Translations under genes and position numbers: made by a program | Notes under the pieces: generated by a model | The model's database searches: none | What the model was told of the DNA's origin: nothing | What the model saw: the letters and a program-made list of their open reading frames with translations, nothing else | Shown: positions 32,953 to 43,127 of the stretch, piece by piece | How the letters are laid out: every line of letters begins with the position of its first letter | Numbering within the stretch: position 1 is the first letter of the stretch | NCBI RefSeq assembly: GCF_014656215.1 | Contig: NZ_BNBZ01000016.1 | Span: 120,758 to 184,757, forward strand | Origin: Streptomyces zaomyceticus | GTDB lineage: Bacteria > Actinomycetota > Actinomycetes > Streptomycetales > Streptomycetaceae | Direction of reading: 5' to 3' | DNA length: 64,000 nucleotides

Positions 32953-34232
32953 GCGGTTGCCTCCTGGTCGAATTCGTCGGTCACGACCCCGGACGGGTCC
33001 GTCTCCCCGCCGGTCCAGGAGACCGTGAGGTCCCCCAGGGCGGTCTCCTGGTCCAGGGCGACGGCCTTCTCCCGGTAGAGCTCCAGAAGGGCGAGGAAGC
33101 GGGCGACCACGGTGAGGGTGTCGTCGCCGACGTCCTCGATCAGCTCCCGGAAGAGCGCCGTCCCGCGCTCCCGCAGCAGCGCGACCACGACACCGGCCTG
33201 CTCGCGGACGCTGACCAGCGGGGCGTGGATGTGGTCGACGTACACCTGGGGCTCGGCCCGGGGCTGCATGGCCTTGACGGCCAGCCTGGCGAAGCCCTCG
33301 GCGCCGAGGGAGATGACGACCTCGGGGAGCAGCTCGGCGTGGTGCGGTTCGAGTCCGACCGTACGGGGGTGGCGGCGGCCCTCGGCCTCCCAGCGCTCCT
33401 CGAAGATCGCCGCGATGCGTTTGTAGGCCCGGTACTGGAGGAGCCGGGCGAACAGCAGGTCGCGGGCCTCCAGCAGCGCGAGGTCGGCCTCGTCCTCCAC
33501 CTCGGCGGCGGGCAGCAGCCTGGCGGCCTTGAGGTCGAGCAGGGTGGCCGCGACGACGAGGAACTCGGTGGTCTGGTCGAGGTCCCCGTCGGGCCCCAGG
33601 GCGCGCAGATGCGCCATGAACTCGTCGGTGACCTGCGAGAGGGCGACCTCGGTGACGTCGAGCTTGTGCTTGGTGATCAGCTGGAGCAGCAGATCGAAGG
33701 GCCCCTCGAAGTTGGCGAGGCGCACGGTGAACCGCCCGTCACCGACCCCGCCGCCGTCACCACTGCCGCCACCGCCGGGACCGTCACCACCGCGCCCGGC
33801 TCCGGTGTCCTCCGCCCCGCTCCGGGCCCGGGCGCGGGCCCCGGTATCGGCCACGGCAGCTGCGCGGGCATCGGCACGGGCGCCGACATCGGCATCGGTC
33901 CGGGCCTCGGGTTCAGCCCCGGTCTCGGACCCGGCCTCCGGCTCGGAGTCACCACCGGCTTCGGCTTCGGCTTCGGCTTCAACACCGGCATCGACATCGA
34001 CAGCCGCATCGAGGCCGGCAGCGTCGTCGGCCTCGGGCCGAGGGACACCGCCCGTCCCGGGCCGCGCTTCGCCGCGGGCCTCGGGGCCGGGGCGACCGCT
34101 CGCCCTCCGGCCGTCCTCCCCCTCCCCGCCGGTCTCGGCCGCGGCCGCGCCGGCCGCCTCCGTCTCGCCCGGGCCGCGCCCCAGGACACGGCGGCGCGGT
34201 GGGCGGGACGTTTCGTCAGAGGCGTGGTGCAT
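32949..34232 (-). CDS. scpA: Segregation and condensation protein ScpA with long disordered N-terminus
   Basis: A 427-residue kleisin. The ScpA domain begins at about residue 167 (FTVRLANFEGPFDLLLQLIT), with KHKLDVTEVALSQVTDEFM, and has the C-terminal winged helix (FLALLELYREKAVALDQ). The first ~165 residues are Ala/Glu/Gly/Asp/Arg low complexity with repeats such as AEAEAEAG. Most ScpA proteins are about 250-280 residues, so this is an extension; the true start could lie downstream. No clear SD precedes ATG 34232. It is encoded after a parA-like gene and an unknown, the actinobacterial segregation neighbourhood. Confidence 0.9.
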   Translation of the reverse strand: MHHASDETSRPPRRRVLGRGPGETEAAGAAAAETGGEGEDGRRASGRPGPEARGEARPGTGGVPRPEADDAAGLDAAVDVDAGVEAEAEAEAGGDSEPEAGSETGAEPEARTDADVGARADARAAAVADTGARARARSGAEDTGAGRGGDGPGGGGSGDGGGVGDGRFTVRLANFEGPFDLLLQLITKHKLDVTEVALSQVTDEFMAHLRALGPDGDLDQTTEFLVVAATLLDLKAARLLPAAEVEDEADLALLEARDLLFARLLQYRAYKRIAAIFEERWEAEGRRHPRTVGLEPHHAELLPEVVISLGAEGFARLAVKAMQPRAEPQVYVDHIHAPLVSVREQAGVVVALLRERGTALFRELIEDVGDDTLTVVARFLALLELYREKAVALDQETALGDLTVSWTGGETDPSGVVTDEFDQEATA

Positions 34233-34277
34233 GGAGGTCCAGGGAGAACGGTGGGCGTGGCAGCCCGCAGGCTACCG

Positions 34278-34769
34278 TCAGCGGCCGCGCAGACGGCGCA
34301 CGAGGATGCTCGCGTCGCCGCGGGACTCCAGGTCCGCCAGGACGACCGCGACGGCCTCCCGGACGATCCGCCCCCGGTCGACGGCGAGCCCGTGTTCGCC
34401 CCTGAGCACGAGCCGGGCGTGCTCCAGGTCCATCAGCTCCTCGGCGGAGACGTAGACCGTGATCTTCTCGTCGTGGCGCTCCCGGCCGCTGGGCCGCCGG
34501 TTCGGGGCCCGGCCGCCGCGCCGCCGTGCCCCCGCCGGGGCGGGCACTCCGGCGGAGGGCGCGGCCTTCGGAGCGGCGCTCTCGGGCTCCGCCGTCCGGG
34601 CGCGCGGTTCCGCCGTCTCGGAGTCGGCCGCCGTGTGCTCCGCGGAGCCCTCGGCCGCCGTCGGATCGCTCTCACCCGCGGGTGCGGGGACGGCCCGGCG
34701 GGGTGCGGACGCCTGGAGCGCCGTCCCCCCGGTCGTACGGAAGAGTTCGTCGGCGCCGGGCAGACTCAC
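34278..34769 (-). CDS. Unknown protein between parA and scpA, possible ribbon-helix-helix C-terminus
   Basis: A 163-residue protein. Residues 1-90 are disordered and Ala/Pro/Glu-rich. The last ~60 residues are ordered: KITVYVSAEELMDLEHARL, then DRGRIVREAVAVVLADLE, an antiparallel-strand plus helix pattern similar to RHH/CopG DNA-binding folds. I choose GTG 34769 because it overlaps the parA stop (GTGA); a GTG four codons upstream is also possible. Position between an orphan ParA and ScpA suggests a ParB-like DNA-binding partner. The domain call is tentative. Confidence 0.7.
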   Translation of the reverse strand: MSLPGADELFRTTGGTALQASAPRRAVPAPAGESDPTAAEGSAEHTAADSETAEPRARTAEPESAAPKAAPSAGVPAPAGARRRGGRAPNRRPSGRERHDEKITVYVSAEELMDLEHARLVLRGEHGLAVDRGRIVREAVAVVLADLESRGDASILVRRLRGR

Positions 34770-35899
34770 TCGGCGTGACACCGGGCGAGCACCTCCCTGG
34801 CGAGCTGACGGTAGGCGGCGGCGCCCACGGAGTTGGAGGCGTACGTGGTGATGGGCTCGCCGGCGACCGTGGTCTCCGGGAAGCGCACGGTCCGCCCGAT
34901 GACCGTGTGGTACACGTGGTCGTCGAAGGCCTCGACGACGCGCGCGAGGACCTCACGGCTGTGCACGGTCCGGGAGTCGTACATCGTGGCGAGGATGCCG
35001 TCGAGCTCCAGCTCGGGGTTGAGCCGCTCCTGGACCTTCTCGATGGTCTCGGTCAGCAGGGCCACTCCGCGCAGCGCGAAGAACTCGCATTCCAGCGGCA
35101 CGATGACCTTGTGAGCCGCCGTCAGGGCGTTCACGGTCAGCAGGCCGAGCGAGGGCTGACAGTCGATCACGATGTAGTCGTAGTCGTTCATCAGCGGCTT
35201 CAGGGCGCGCTGGAGCGTCGACTCGCGCGCGACCTCGCTGACGAGCTGGACTTCGGCGGCCGAGAGGTCGATGTTGCTCGGCAGCAGGTCCATGTTGGGT
35301 ACGGCGGTCTTGAGGAGGACCTCGTCCGCCGACATGCCCCGCTCCATGAGCAGGTTGTAGACGGTGAGGTCGAGCTCCATCGGGTTCACGCCGAGGCCGA
35401 CCGACAGGGCTCCCTGCGGGTCGAAGTCGACGAGCAGGACCCGTCGTCCGTACTCCGCGAGCGCGGCACCCAGGTTGATGGTCGACGTGGTCTTGCCGAC
35501 GCCGCCCTTCTGGTTGCACATCGCGATGATCTTCGCGGGTCCGTGGTCGGTCAGTGGACCCGGGATCGGGAAGTACGGCAGGGGCCGTCCGGTGGGGCCG
35601 ATCCGCTCGCGGCGCTGCCGGGCAGCGTCGGGTGCGAGGGTGGCCGCGTACTCCGGGTCGGGCTCGTACTCGGCGTCGGGGTCGTAGAAGTGCCCCTCGG
35701 GCACCTCGTCAAAGGCGGCGAAGTGGGTGGACTCTCGGCCCATCTCGTTGCCGGCCGTGGCGTTCACGTGTAGGCCGTCCATCGTCTTCATCGTGTGGGC
35801 TGTCGTCATGGGCTGGTGCGTCGCGAAGGTCCGCACCGCGACGGAGCCGATCGGAGCACCTGGCGCACCGCTCCCGGGAGTAATTGTCGACTCATTCAC
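34766..35899 (-). CDS. ParA-family ATPase (orphan)
   Basis: A 377-residue Walker-type ATPase. After ~110 N-terminal residues of low-complexity acidic sequence comes the deviant Walker A NQKGGVGKTTSTINLG, VLLVDFDPQGALSVGLG and DYIVIDCQPSLGLLT. All ParA signature residues, including the signature lysine of KGG, are present. GTG 35899 follows AAGGAGG at 11 bases; a longer frame lacks support. It is not the parAB locus near the origin, as no parB or parS is nearby, but it adjoins scpA, consistent with a cargo- or condensin-related role. The next gene encodes a possible partner. Confidence 0.9.
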   Translation of the reverse strand: MNESTITPGSGAPGAPIGSVAVRTFATHQPMTTAHTMKTMDGLHVNATAGNEMGRESTHFAAFDEVPEGHFYDPDAEYEPDPEYAATLAPDAARQRRERIGPTGRPLPYFPIPGPLTDHGPAKIIAMCNQKGGVGKTTSTINLGAALAEYGRRVLLVDFDPQGALSVGLGVNPMELDLTVYNLLMERGMSADEVLLKTAVPNMDLLPSNIDLSAAEVQLVSEVARESTLQRALKPLMNDYDYIVIDCQPSLGLLTVNALTAAHKVIVPLECEFFALRGVALLTETIEKVQERLNPELELDGILATMYDSRTVHSREVLARVVEAFDDHVYHTVIGRTVRFPETTVAGEPITTYASNSVGAAAYRQLAREVLARCHAE

Positions 35900-36240
35900 A
35901 AGTCGTCTTACCTCCTTGGATGTCACCAGGAACATTTATCGATAGGTCAGCGTGGCACCATGCCGACGGTTGGCGACTCTATGGCGTGTCACCGCTCCGC
36001 AGCAACACAATCCGCCGGACCCGGCCCGATGTGTCGGCAACCGAACACCTCTCTGTCAAGGGTGCGCAGGCATGCATCCACACGTTTCAGGGGTGTGCGA
36101 AACGGTTAAAGGGTTACGTTCGAGGCGAGTTGGCCGAACGTTTCGGCGAGGCCGGACACGCATCCGGCCGGACCTTGTCGAACAAGGTCCGGCCGGGTGT
36201 GCGGCATTGACGGCACGCGTTGACGGCGGTGCCGCGAAGG
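35900..36240. other. Intergenic region between ald and the ParA-like gene
   Basis: About 340 bp without a gene. The left part (36164-36196) is the ald terminator; the right part, near 35930-36000, is AT-richer and should hold the parA promoter. A patch CGAAACGGTTAAAGGGTTACG lies around 36095-36120. No known riboswitch or parS site was recognised. Confidence 0.5.
36164..36196 (-). terminator. Terminator after ald
   Basis: A 15-bp perfect stem, CCGGCCGGACCTTGT with its complement, and 3-nt loop CGA, located 45 bases after the ald stop. There is no T-run. Confidence 0.8.
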
Positions 36241-37356
36241 TCAGCCCAGGAGGGTGCTCAGCTCGACGTGCTCGAGACCGTGCGCCTCGGCGACCTCCTT
36301 GTAAACCACCTTGCCGTCATGGGTGTTGAGGCCCAGACCGAGCGCGGCGTCGCGGCGCAGCGCCTCGACCCAGCCGTTGTTCGCCAGCGACACGATGTAG
36401 GGCAGCGTGGCGTTGGTGAGGGCGTAGGTGGAGGTGTTCGGGACCGCGCCGGGCATGTTGGCGACGCAGTAGAAGACCGAGTTGTGGACCTGGAAGGTCG
36501 GCTCGGCGTGGGTGGTCGGGTGCGAGTCCTCGAAGCAACCGCCCTGGTCGATCGCAATGTCGACAAGGACACTTCCGGGCTTCATCTTGGCGACGAGCTC
36601 GTTGGTGACCAGCTTCGGGGCCTTGGCGCCCGGGATGAGGACGGCGCCGATGACGAGGTCGGCCTCGACGACGGCCTTCTCCAGCTCGTAGGCGTTGGAG
36701 ACGATCGTCTGCACCTTGGTGCCGAAGATCTTGTCGGCCTCGCGGAGCTTGTTGATGTCACGGTCGAGCAGGGTCACGTGGAAGCCCATGCCGACGGCGA
36801 TCTGGGTGGCGTTCCAGCCGGAGACGCCGCCACCGATGACGACGGCCTTGCCGGCGTGGGTGCCGGGGACTCCGCCGGGGAGGACGCCGCGGCCACCGGC
36901 CGAGCGCATCAGGTGGTAGGCGCCGACCTGCGGGGCCAGGCGGCCCGCGACCTCGGACATCGGGGCGAGCAGCGGGAGGGCGCGGTTCGCGGTCTCGACC
37001 GTCTCGTACGCGATGGCGGTGGTGCCGGACTCCAGGAGCGCGTCCGTGCACTCCTTGGAGGCGGCGAGGTGCAGGTAGGTGAAGAGCGTCTGGTCCTTGC
37101 GGAGGCGGTGGTACTCCTCCGCGATGGGCTCCTTGACCTTGAGCAGCAGGTCGGCGGTGGCCCAGACCTCGTCGGCGGTGGGGAGGATCTCGGCGCCGGC
37201 GGAGACGTACTCCTCGTCCGTGATCGAGGAGCCGACACCGGCGTTCTGCTCGACGAAGACCTGGTGGCCGTGGCGGACGAGCTCGTGGACACCCGCAGGG
37301 GTGATGGCCACGCGGAACTCGTTGTTCTTGACCTCGCGGGGGATGCCGACCTTCAT
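36241..37356 (-). CDS. ald: Alanine dehydrogenase
   Basis: A 371-residue NAD-dependent enzyme interconverting L-alanine and pyruvate plus ammonia. Conserved points: MKVGIPREVKNNEFRVAITP, VFVEQNAGVGSSITDEEY, TYLHLAASKECTDALL, the dinucleotide motif VVIGGGVSGWNATQIAVGMG, and DIAIDQGGCFEDSHPTTH. ATG 37356 has no strong SD in the immediately upstream bases (AAGGACCGTGATCGACG: AAGGA). An upstream AT-rich region 37440-37500 divides it from the TPR gene. Usually Lrp/AldR-regulated, but I see no nearby regulator. Confidence 0.95.
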   Translation of the reverse strand: MKVGIPREVKNNEFRVAITPAGVHELVRHGHQVFVEQNAGVGSSITDEEYVSAGAEILPTADEVWATADLLLKVKEPIAEEYHRLRKDQTLFTYLHLAASKECTDALLESGTTAIAYETVETANRALPLLAPMSEVAGRLAPQVGAYHLMRSAGGRGVLPGGVPGTHAGKAVVIGGGVSGWNATQIAVGMGFHVTLLDRDINKLREADKIFGTKVQTIVSNAYELEKAVVEADLVIGAVLIPGAKAPKLVTNELVAKMKPGSVLVDIAIDQGGCFEDSHPTTHAEPTFQVHNSVFYCVANMPGAVPNTSTYALTNATLPYIVSLANNGWVEALRRDAALGLGLNTHDGKVVYKEVAEAHGLEHVELSTLLG

Positions 37357-37503
37357 CGTCGATCACGGTCCTTGAATCAGGGGGGATACATGGGGCACTG
37401 CGATACATACCCGGATGCACTGCGGCGCACCGGGGCAGACCACGTTCGAACGCGGCGCACCCAGTCTAATGAAGGAGTTCCCGCTGTCTAGCCTTTCAAA
37501 GTA

Positions 37504-39489
37504 CTAATCTTCGACGGACCCACTGCGGATTTCGTAGGCTGATCGTTCCGTTTCCAGCAGTCTCTCCGCTGCGGCCCGGTGCAGCCGGGCCGCGGCGGGG
37601 TCGCCGAGCCGGTCGAGGGTGTCGGCGAGCCGCAGCTGGAGCGCGGCCTGCAGCCGGGTGTCCTGGGCGCGCCGGGCCCACTCCACCGCCTCCTCGCAGG
37701 TCCGCAGGGACTCCTCGGGCCGCCCGGCGTACTCCTGGACGCGGGCCGCCTCGCTCAACGCCCGCGCGTGGCCCGGGAGATCGTCCAGCCGCCGGTAGCC
37801 GGCCGCGGCGGCGCGCCAGTTCCGCAGCGCCTCGCCGTACCGGCCCGCATAGGTCTGTACGGCGCCGAGGCGGCCGTAGAGCCGGGCCTGGTCGGCCCGC
37901 TCGTCCCTGGCCAGGCGCTGGGCGAGCGCCCGCCCGTACCAGTCGCCGGCCCGCTGCCAGTCCCCCAGCTCCTGATAGGACCCACCTACGGATTCCATTG
38001 CGCGACCGGTCGCGTACGGGTCATTTGCTGCGCGCCCGGCATCCAAAGCCGACCGATATCGCAGCAGAGCCTCCTTCGTCCGTCCGGTACGGGCATCGAG
38101 ATCGGCCAGGTTCAGCAGGGCGGCGGCCCGCTCCCGGTGCAGCCCGCGCCGCTCGGCCACGTCCAGGACCAGCTGGTGCAGGCCGTACAGCTCGGGCGCG
38201 GCGGCCTCCGCGCCCCGGTGCGCGGCGAGCGCCCTGACCAGGGAGGCGACCAGACGGCGGGCGAGGGTGTCGAGCTCCCCGTCGGCGACGGCGAGCCGTG
38301 CGGAGGCGAGCAGGAAGGACTGCCTGGAGCGCAGCCAGACGGCCGCGGCGGCCGTGTTCGGGAAGCGCAGGGCACGCGGCAGACCGGCCAGCTTCCGCCG
38401 GGCCGGCGAGCCCTCGGGTTCGGTGACCGCACGGCAGGACTGGAGGAGCCGTACGGTCCGCTCCAGCATCCGGGCCCGCGCGAGCTGCACCTCGGCGGGC
38501 CGGTCGCGCTCCTCCAGCTGGGCGCGAAGCAGGGGGACGAGATGGCCGGGCACCCCGTACTGCCCGTCCTCGCCCGTTTCGAGAAGTCCCAGGGCGGCGA
38601 AGTCGGCGAGGGTGGTCTCGGCGGCCGAGACCGAGCAGCCGGCCAGGGCGGAGGCGGTGTGGGCGTCGGCCCGGCCCAGCGGGGCCAGGGAGAGATAGCG
38701 CAGTATCCGGGCGGCGGGCCCCGCGAGCGCCTCGTGGGCGAGCAGGAAGGCCCGGGTGAGCGGATCGCCGCCGAGCGCGCGGAGCCGCTTGGCCAGATCG
38801 GCGACGGAGGCCTTGGGCTGGGTGGAGAGCCAGCCGCCGGCCAGGACGACCGCGGCGGGCAGCCCGCCGCACTCCTCGACCAGGCTCTCGGCGGCCTGCG
38901 GGTCGACGGTGATGCGTACGGAGCCGGTGAAGGCGGTGAGCAGCTCGATGGCCGACTTGGGGTCGAGGCCGCCGAGCGTGCAGGGCCGTACGTCGGGGAT
39001 GCCGGTGAGCGGCCCGCGGGCGACGCCGACCACCAGGGAGTCGGGGTTGTCGGGGATGAGGGGGTCGGCCTGCTCGGCGTCGACGGCGTCGTCGAGGACC
39101 AGGACGGCCCGGCGCTCGCCGAGGGCGCCGCGGACGAGTTCGGTGAGCTCGTCCTCGGCGGCCCCGGGGGGTTCGGCGACCCCGAGGGCGGCGAGGAGTT
39201 CCTGGGCGACACGGGCGGTGGGGACGGGGTCGCCGCCGGGCTCGGTGAGCCGGGCCCGGAAGATCCCGTCGGGGTACCGGTCGGCGAGTCCGGCGACCAG
39301 TTCCTCGGCGAGCGCGGTGCGTCCGGAGCCGGGTTTGCCGGCGATGAGCAGCACGCGGGCGCGGGGGGCCTTGCGGCCGGTGAGGGTGTCCAGGCCGGTC
39401 CGCTCGATGTCGGCGCGCAGGGCTTTCAACTCCCGCTGCCGGCCGAAGAACTGCCGGCTGCCGGCCGCCGCCACCGCCTGATCCGTCAC
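37504..39489 (-). CDS. NB-ARC/TPR-domain protein (AfsR-like ATPase without SARP domain)
   Basis: A 661-residue signalling-type ATPase. It has FFGRQRELKALRADI, then P-loop LIAGKPGSGRTALAEEL (Arg instead of the usual Lys), VLVLDDAVDAEQ as Walker B, LVVGVARGPLTG and GGLPAAVVLAGGWLS like STAND/NB-ARC proteins. About 250 C-terminal residues form TPR helices (RYRSALDAGRAANDP, LGAVQTYAGRYGEALRNWRA, ALSEAARVQEYAGRPEES). No DNA-binding domain is attached. I take GTG 39489 after GGGAG; a longer frame to 39543 exists. Role is probably regulatory through protein contacts. Confidence 0.83.
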   Translation of the reverse strand: MTDQAVAAAGSRQFFGRQRELKALRADIERTGLDTLTGRKAPRARVLLIAGKPGSGRTALAEELVAGLADRYPDGIFRARLTEPGGDPVPTARVAQELLAALGVAEPPGAAEDELTELVRGALGERRAVLVLDDAVDAEQADPLIPDNPDSLVVGVARGPLTGIPDVRPCTLGGLDPKSAIELLTAFTGSVRITVDPQAAESLVEECGGLPAAVVLAGGWLSTQPKASVADLAKRLRALGGDPLTRAFLLAHEALAGPAARILRYLSLAPLGRADAHTASALAGCSVSAAETTLADFAALGLLETGEDGQYGVPGHLVPLLRAQLEERDRPAEVQLARARMLERTVRLLQSCRAVTEPEGSPARRKLAGLPRALRFPNTAAAAVWLRSRQSFLLASARLAVADGELDTLARRLVASLVRALAAHRGAEAAAPELYGLHQLVLDVAERRGLHRERAAALLNLADLDARTGRTKEALLRYRSALDAGRAANDPYATGRAMESVGGSYQELGDWQRAGDWYGRALAQRLARDERADQARLYGRLGAVQTYAGRYGEALRNWRAAAAGYRRLDDLPGHARALSEAARVQEYAGRPEESLRTCEEAVEWARRAQDTRLQAALQLRLADTLDRLGDPAAARLHRAAAERLLETERSAYEIRSGSVED

Positions 39490-39717
39490 GGGCCACGCTC
39501 CCGTCCACCTGCGCACGAGCCGATCCCGCGGGGGGCTCCGCACGGGCGATTCCGAGCGTAGTTCAGGGCATGTGCCGGACCTTGCGGAGCAGGGCGGTCA
39601 CATCCCCCGATCGGATCAGCAGATCGTCACACCGCACTCCCTCCACGCACGCCGCCCTTCCCCCACCCGGGGGGACCCCCAGGGCAGAACGTCCGGGCAC
39701 GGCGGCCGCCGCCCACC

Positions 39718-39770
39718 CCCGTTGTGGGCATTCGTTCCGCAGGGGCGGAACGGGTGGGCACAACGGACGT
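39718..39770. repeat. Nested inverted repeats (cruciform-like)
   Basis: CCGTTGTG and CACAACGG (near 39718 and 39758) enclose a second perfect hairpin, GTTCCGC-AGGG-GCGGAAC (39733-39750). The inner arms also flank GGGTGGG. The arrangement resembles a miniature dispersed element. It may also end the NB-ARC/TPR mRNA or the Nudix mRNA. Confidence 0.7.
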
Positions 39771-39834
39771 CGCCCCTGCCGGGCGCTCAGGCTTCCGGGC
39801 CTGGACCCGCACCCGTTGTGCGGCGCACTGGTGG

Positions 39835-39932
39835 TGCGGGTCAAGGCCCAGGGGGCGGACGCGCCGCCGAAGGGCGCCGCACTGTTGGTGCGGGTCCAGG
39901 CGCAAGGGGCGGACGCGCCGCCAAGGGCGCCG
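39835..39932. repeat. Imperfect ~45-bp direct repeat
   Basis: Two copies beginning TGCGGGTC.AGGC.CA, each followed by GGGCGGACGCGCCGCC and AAGGGCGCC, start about 56 bp apart (near 39835 and 39891) with five or so differences. They lie in the non-coding block. Confidence 0.7.
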
Positions 39933-40091
39933 TCCCGTGTGCCCACCCGTCCCGCCTTGGGGGTCCCCCCGGACGGAGTCTGGGGGAGGGACGATTGCCC
40001 ACACGGGGGTGGGCGACCCGGTGCGGCCCAAGCCCACAGGGCACCGGACCGCACCCGCACCCAGACCCCGCAGGGCCCCGCACCGCGGGCT

Positions 40092-40718
40092 CTACGCCTC
40101 GAACGGTCGGGCCGGCCACGGCGCGTCCGCCGCCCGCAGCGCGTCGACCCCGTCCCCCGCCCGTGCCGCGGCGAGCGACAGGACACCCACGACGAGACAG
40201 TTGTTGTGCAGCTCGCCCGCGAGGACCCCCCGCACGAGGTCGCCGAGCGGCACCCGCGCCAGCTCCATGTCGGCCTCCTCCTCGGAGACCTCGAAGCGCT
40301 CGCCCTCCGCCTCCGCGAGATCGCGGGCGAGGAAGATCCGTACGGCCTCGTCGCAGCCGCCCGGCGTCGTGTAGACGTCGGTCAGGACCCGCCAGTCCCC
40401 GGCCTTGACGTGCGCCTCCTCGTACAGCTCGCGCTGGGCGGCGTGCAGCGGGTTCTCACCGGGTACGTCGAGGAGCCCCGCCGGGATCTCCCAGAGCTTC
40501 TGCCGCACCGGGTGCCGGTACTGCTTGAGCAGCAGGACCCGGTCCTGCTCGTCGAGGGCGAGGACGGCCACCGAACCGGGGTGCACCTGGTAGTCGCGGC
40601 GCGCGACCGTGCCGTCCGGCATGGCCACGTCGTCCGTACGGACACTCGTCTTGTTTCCCTGGAACGGGGTCGTCGTCGCGACGACCCGCCACTCCTCCGG
40701 GGTGTCCTGCAACTCCAT
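40092..40718 (-). CDS. Nudix hydrolase, ADP-ribose pyrophosphatase-like
   Basis: A 208-residue Nudix enzyme, likely cleaving ADP-ribose to AMP and ribose-5-phosphate. Signs: VLLLKQYRHPVRQKLWEIPA (substrate entry), Nudix box GLLDVPGENP...RELYEEAHV with the three catalytic Glu, and the C-terminal YTTPGGCDEAVRIFLARDL loop typical of ADPRases. The box's final Gly is His. ATG 40718 has GGGAGG upstream. It sits directly downstream of pyrG as in many actinobacteria. It could complement the ADP-ribosylglycohydrolase operon metabolically. Confidence 0.9.
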   Translation of the reverse strand: MELQDTPEEWRVVATTTPFQGNKTSVRTDDVAMPDGTVARRDYQVHPGSVAVLALDEQDRVLLLKQYRHPVRQKLWEIPAGLLDVPGENPLHAAQRELYEEAHVKAGDWRVLTDVYTTPGGCDEAVRIFLARDLAEAEGERFEVSEEEADMELARVPLGDLVRGVLAGELHNNCLVVGVLSLAAARAGDGVDALRAADAPWPARPFEA

Positions 40719-40734
40719 CTGCGTCCTCCCGTAC

Positions 40735-40806
40735 AAACCACGAACACGAACCACGAACCACACGTACGAACCACGGACCACGGACCACGAGCCCCGAACC
40801 GAACCC
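40735..40806. repeat. Heptamer repeats upstream of the Nudix gene
   Basis: Several imperfect copies of ACGAACC or ACGGACC (reverse complement GGTTCGT) run through 40735-40806. They lie in the leader or promoter of the Nudix gene, 20-90 bases before its ATG. Confidence 0.6.
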
Positions 40807-40840
40807 GGCCCGGACCCCGACCCCCGGCCCCATACGAAAG

Positions 40841-40875
40841 CCGGGGTACCGGCCCCGGAAGGGCCCGTACCCCGG
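40841..40875 (-). terminator. Terminator after pyrG
   Basis: CCGGGGTAC pairs with GTACCCCGG, then a single mismatch and a 5-bp GGCCC/GGGCC inner stem with loop CGGAA. It begins about 31 bases after the pyrG stop. Confidence 0.7.
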
Positions 40876-40905
40876 CAACGTTAACGCCAGGAACCGACAG
40901 GTCGG

Positions 40906-42564
<1,659 letters not shown>

Positions 42565-43127
42565 CGCCAAGAGGGGGCTCCCGTGGTCGCGTTTGGAGGT
42601 GCGTACCGGCGTACCCTCCGGAAGAATCGGGGGGTGCCGTCGCTGCGGTTTCGGGGGGCTCGGCTGTCGCCGTTTCCCACCGGTCCACGGGGTACCAGGG
42701 TATCAGCGACATCGGGAGACCGCTTCCGGCCACACGCGGCAGTCGGGTGTTCACGGACGGCGACGCGCGAGCGGAACGGACCCTCCCGCGTGCGGGGAGA
42801 CCGGCCTCCCCCAGGGTGGAAGGGAGGATTCCTCGTATGCGACCGTGGGACGACAGAGGGACCCGACGGCGGGACCGAGCCCCGTTCACCCGATCGGAGC
42901 AACGCCGTTACCGGCGTGATCACCGGGTCACTAGGGTGCGACGTATCCTGCTCGGACATTGCCCGCCGAGCCGGCCGGCCAGCGGCATCACCCCGCCCGT
43001 CACCCGGACCAAGAGCTCGTCGAAGATCCCTTGACCGCTGACACACGCAGACCCGGCTGAACACAGCCGACGCATCTGAGCAAGCGCCCCGCGGGGCGGA
43101 CGTGGCCGTTCGACTGGAGTGAAGCAC
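42565..43127. promoter_or_regulatory. Divergent pyrG/GH15 intergenic region
   Basis: About 560 bp without a convincing gene. It contains a GC hairpin ACGCCG-TTAC-CGGCGT at about 42903-42918 and a TTGACC hexamer near 43032 that could be a -35 for the GH15 gene. Frames present on both strands lack RBS and typical codon pattern. No riboswitch was recognised. Confidence 0.45.

Larger units (their letters stand above)
39490..40091. other. Repeat-rich non-coding region
   Basis: About 600 bp between the TPR gene and the Nudix gene without a supported gene, despite long open frames on both strands that are products of GC bias. It contains the nested hairpin at 39718-39770, the direct repeat at 39835-39932 and the block CCCCCCGGACGGAGTCTGGG near 39966, which I recognise as common dispersed repeat text in Streptomyces genomes. 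Confidence 0.6.

Noticed and set aside
33529..34778. Plus-strand frames rich in Gly/Ile/Phe opposite the ScpA N-terminus
   Set aside because: They mirror the low-complexity Ala/Glu/Asp repeats of ScpA and its neighbour; no start signal.
35900..36240. parS-like site near the ParA gene
   Set aside because: The canonical palindrome GTTTCACGTGAAAC was not seen here.
39563..40186. Frames on both strands in the repeat-rich block
   Set aside because: They follow repeat periodicity, lack RBS and recognisable domains, and overlap the 3' end of the Nudix gene.
42571..43127. Short plus-strand frame upstream of the GH15 gene
   Set aside because: Ends or starts inside control DNA, low-quality codon use, no SD.
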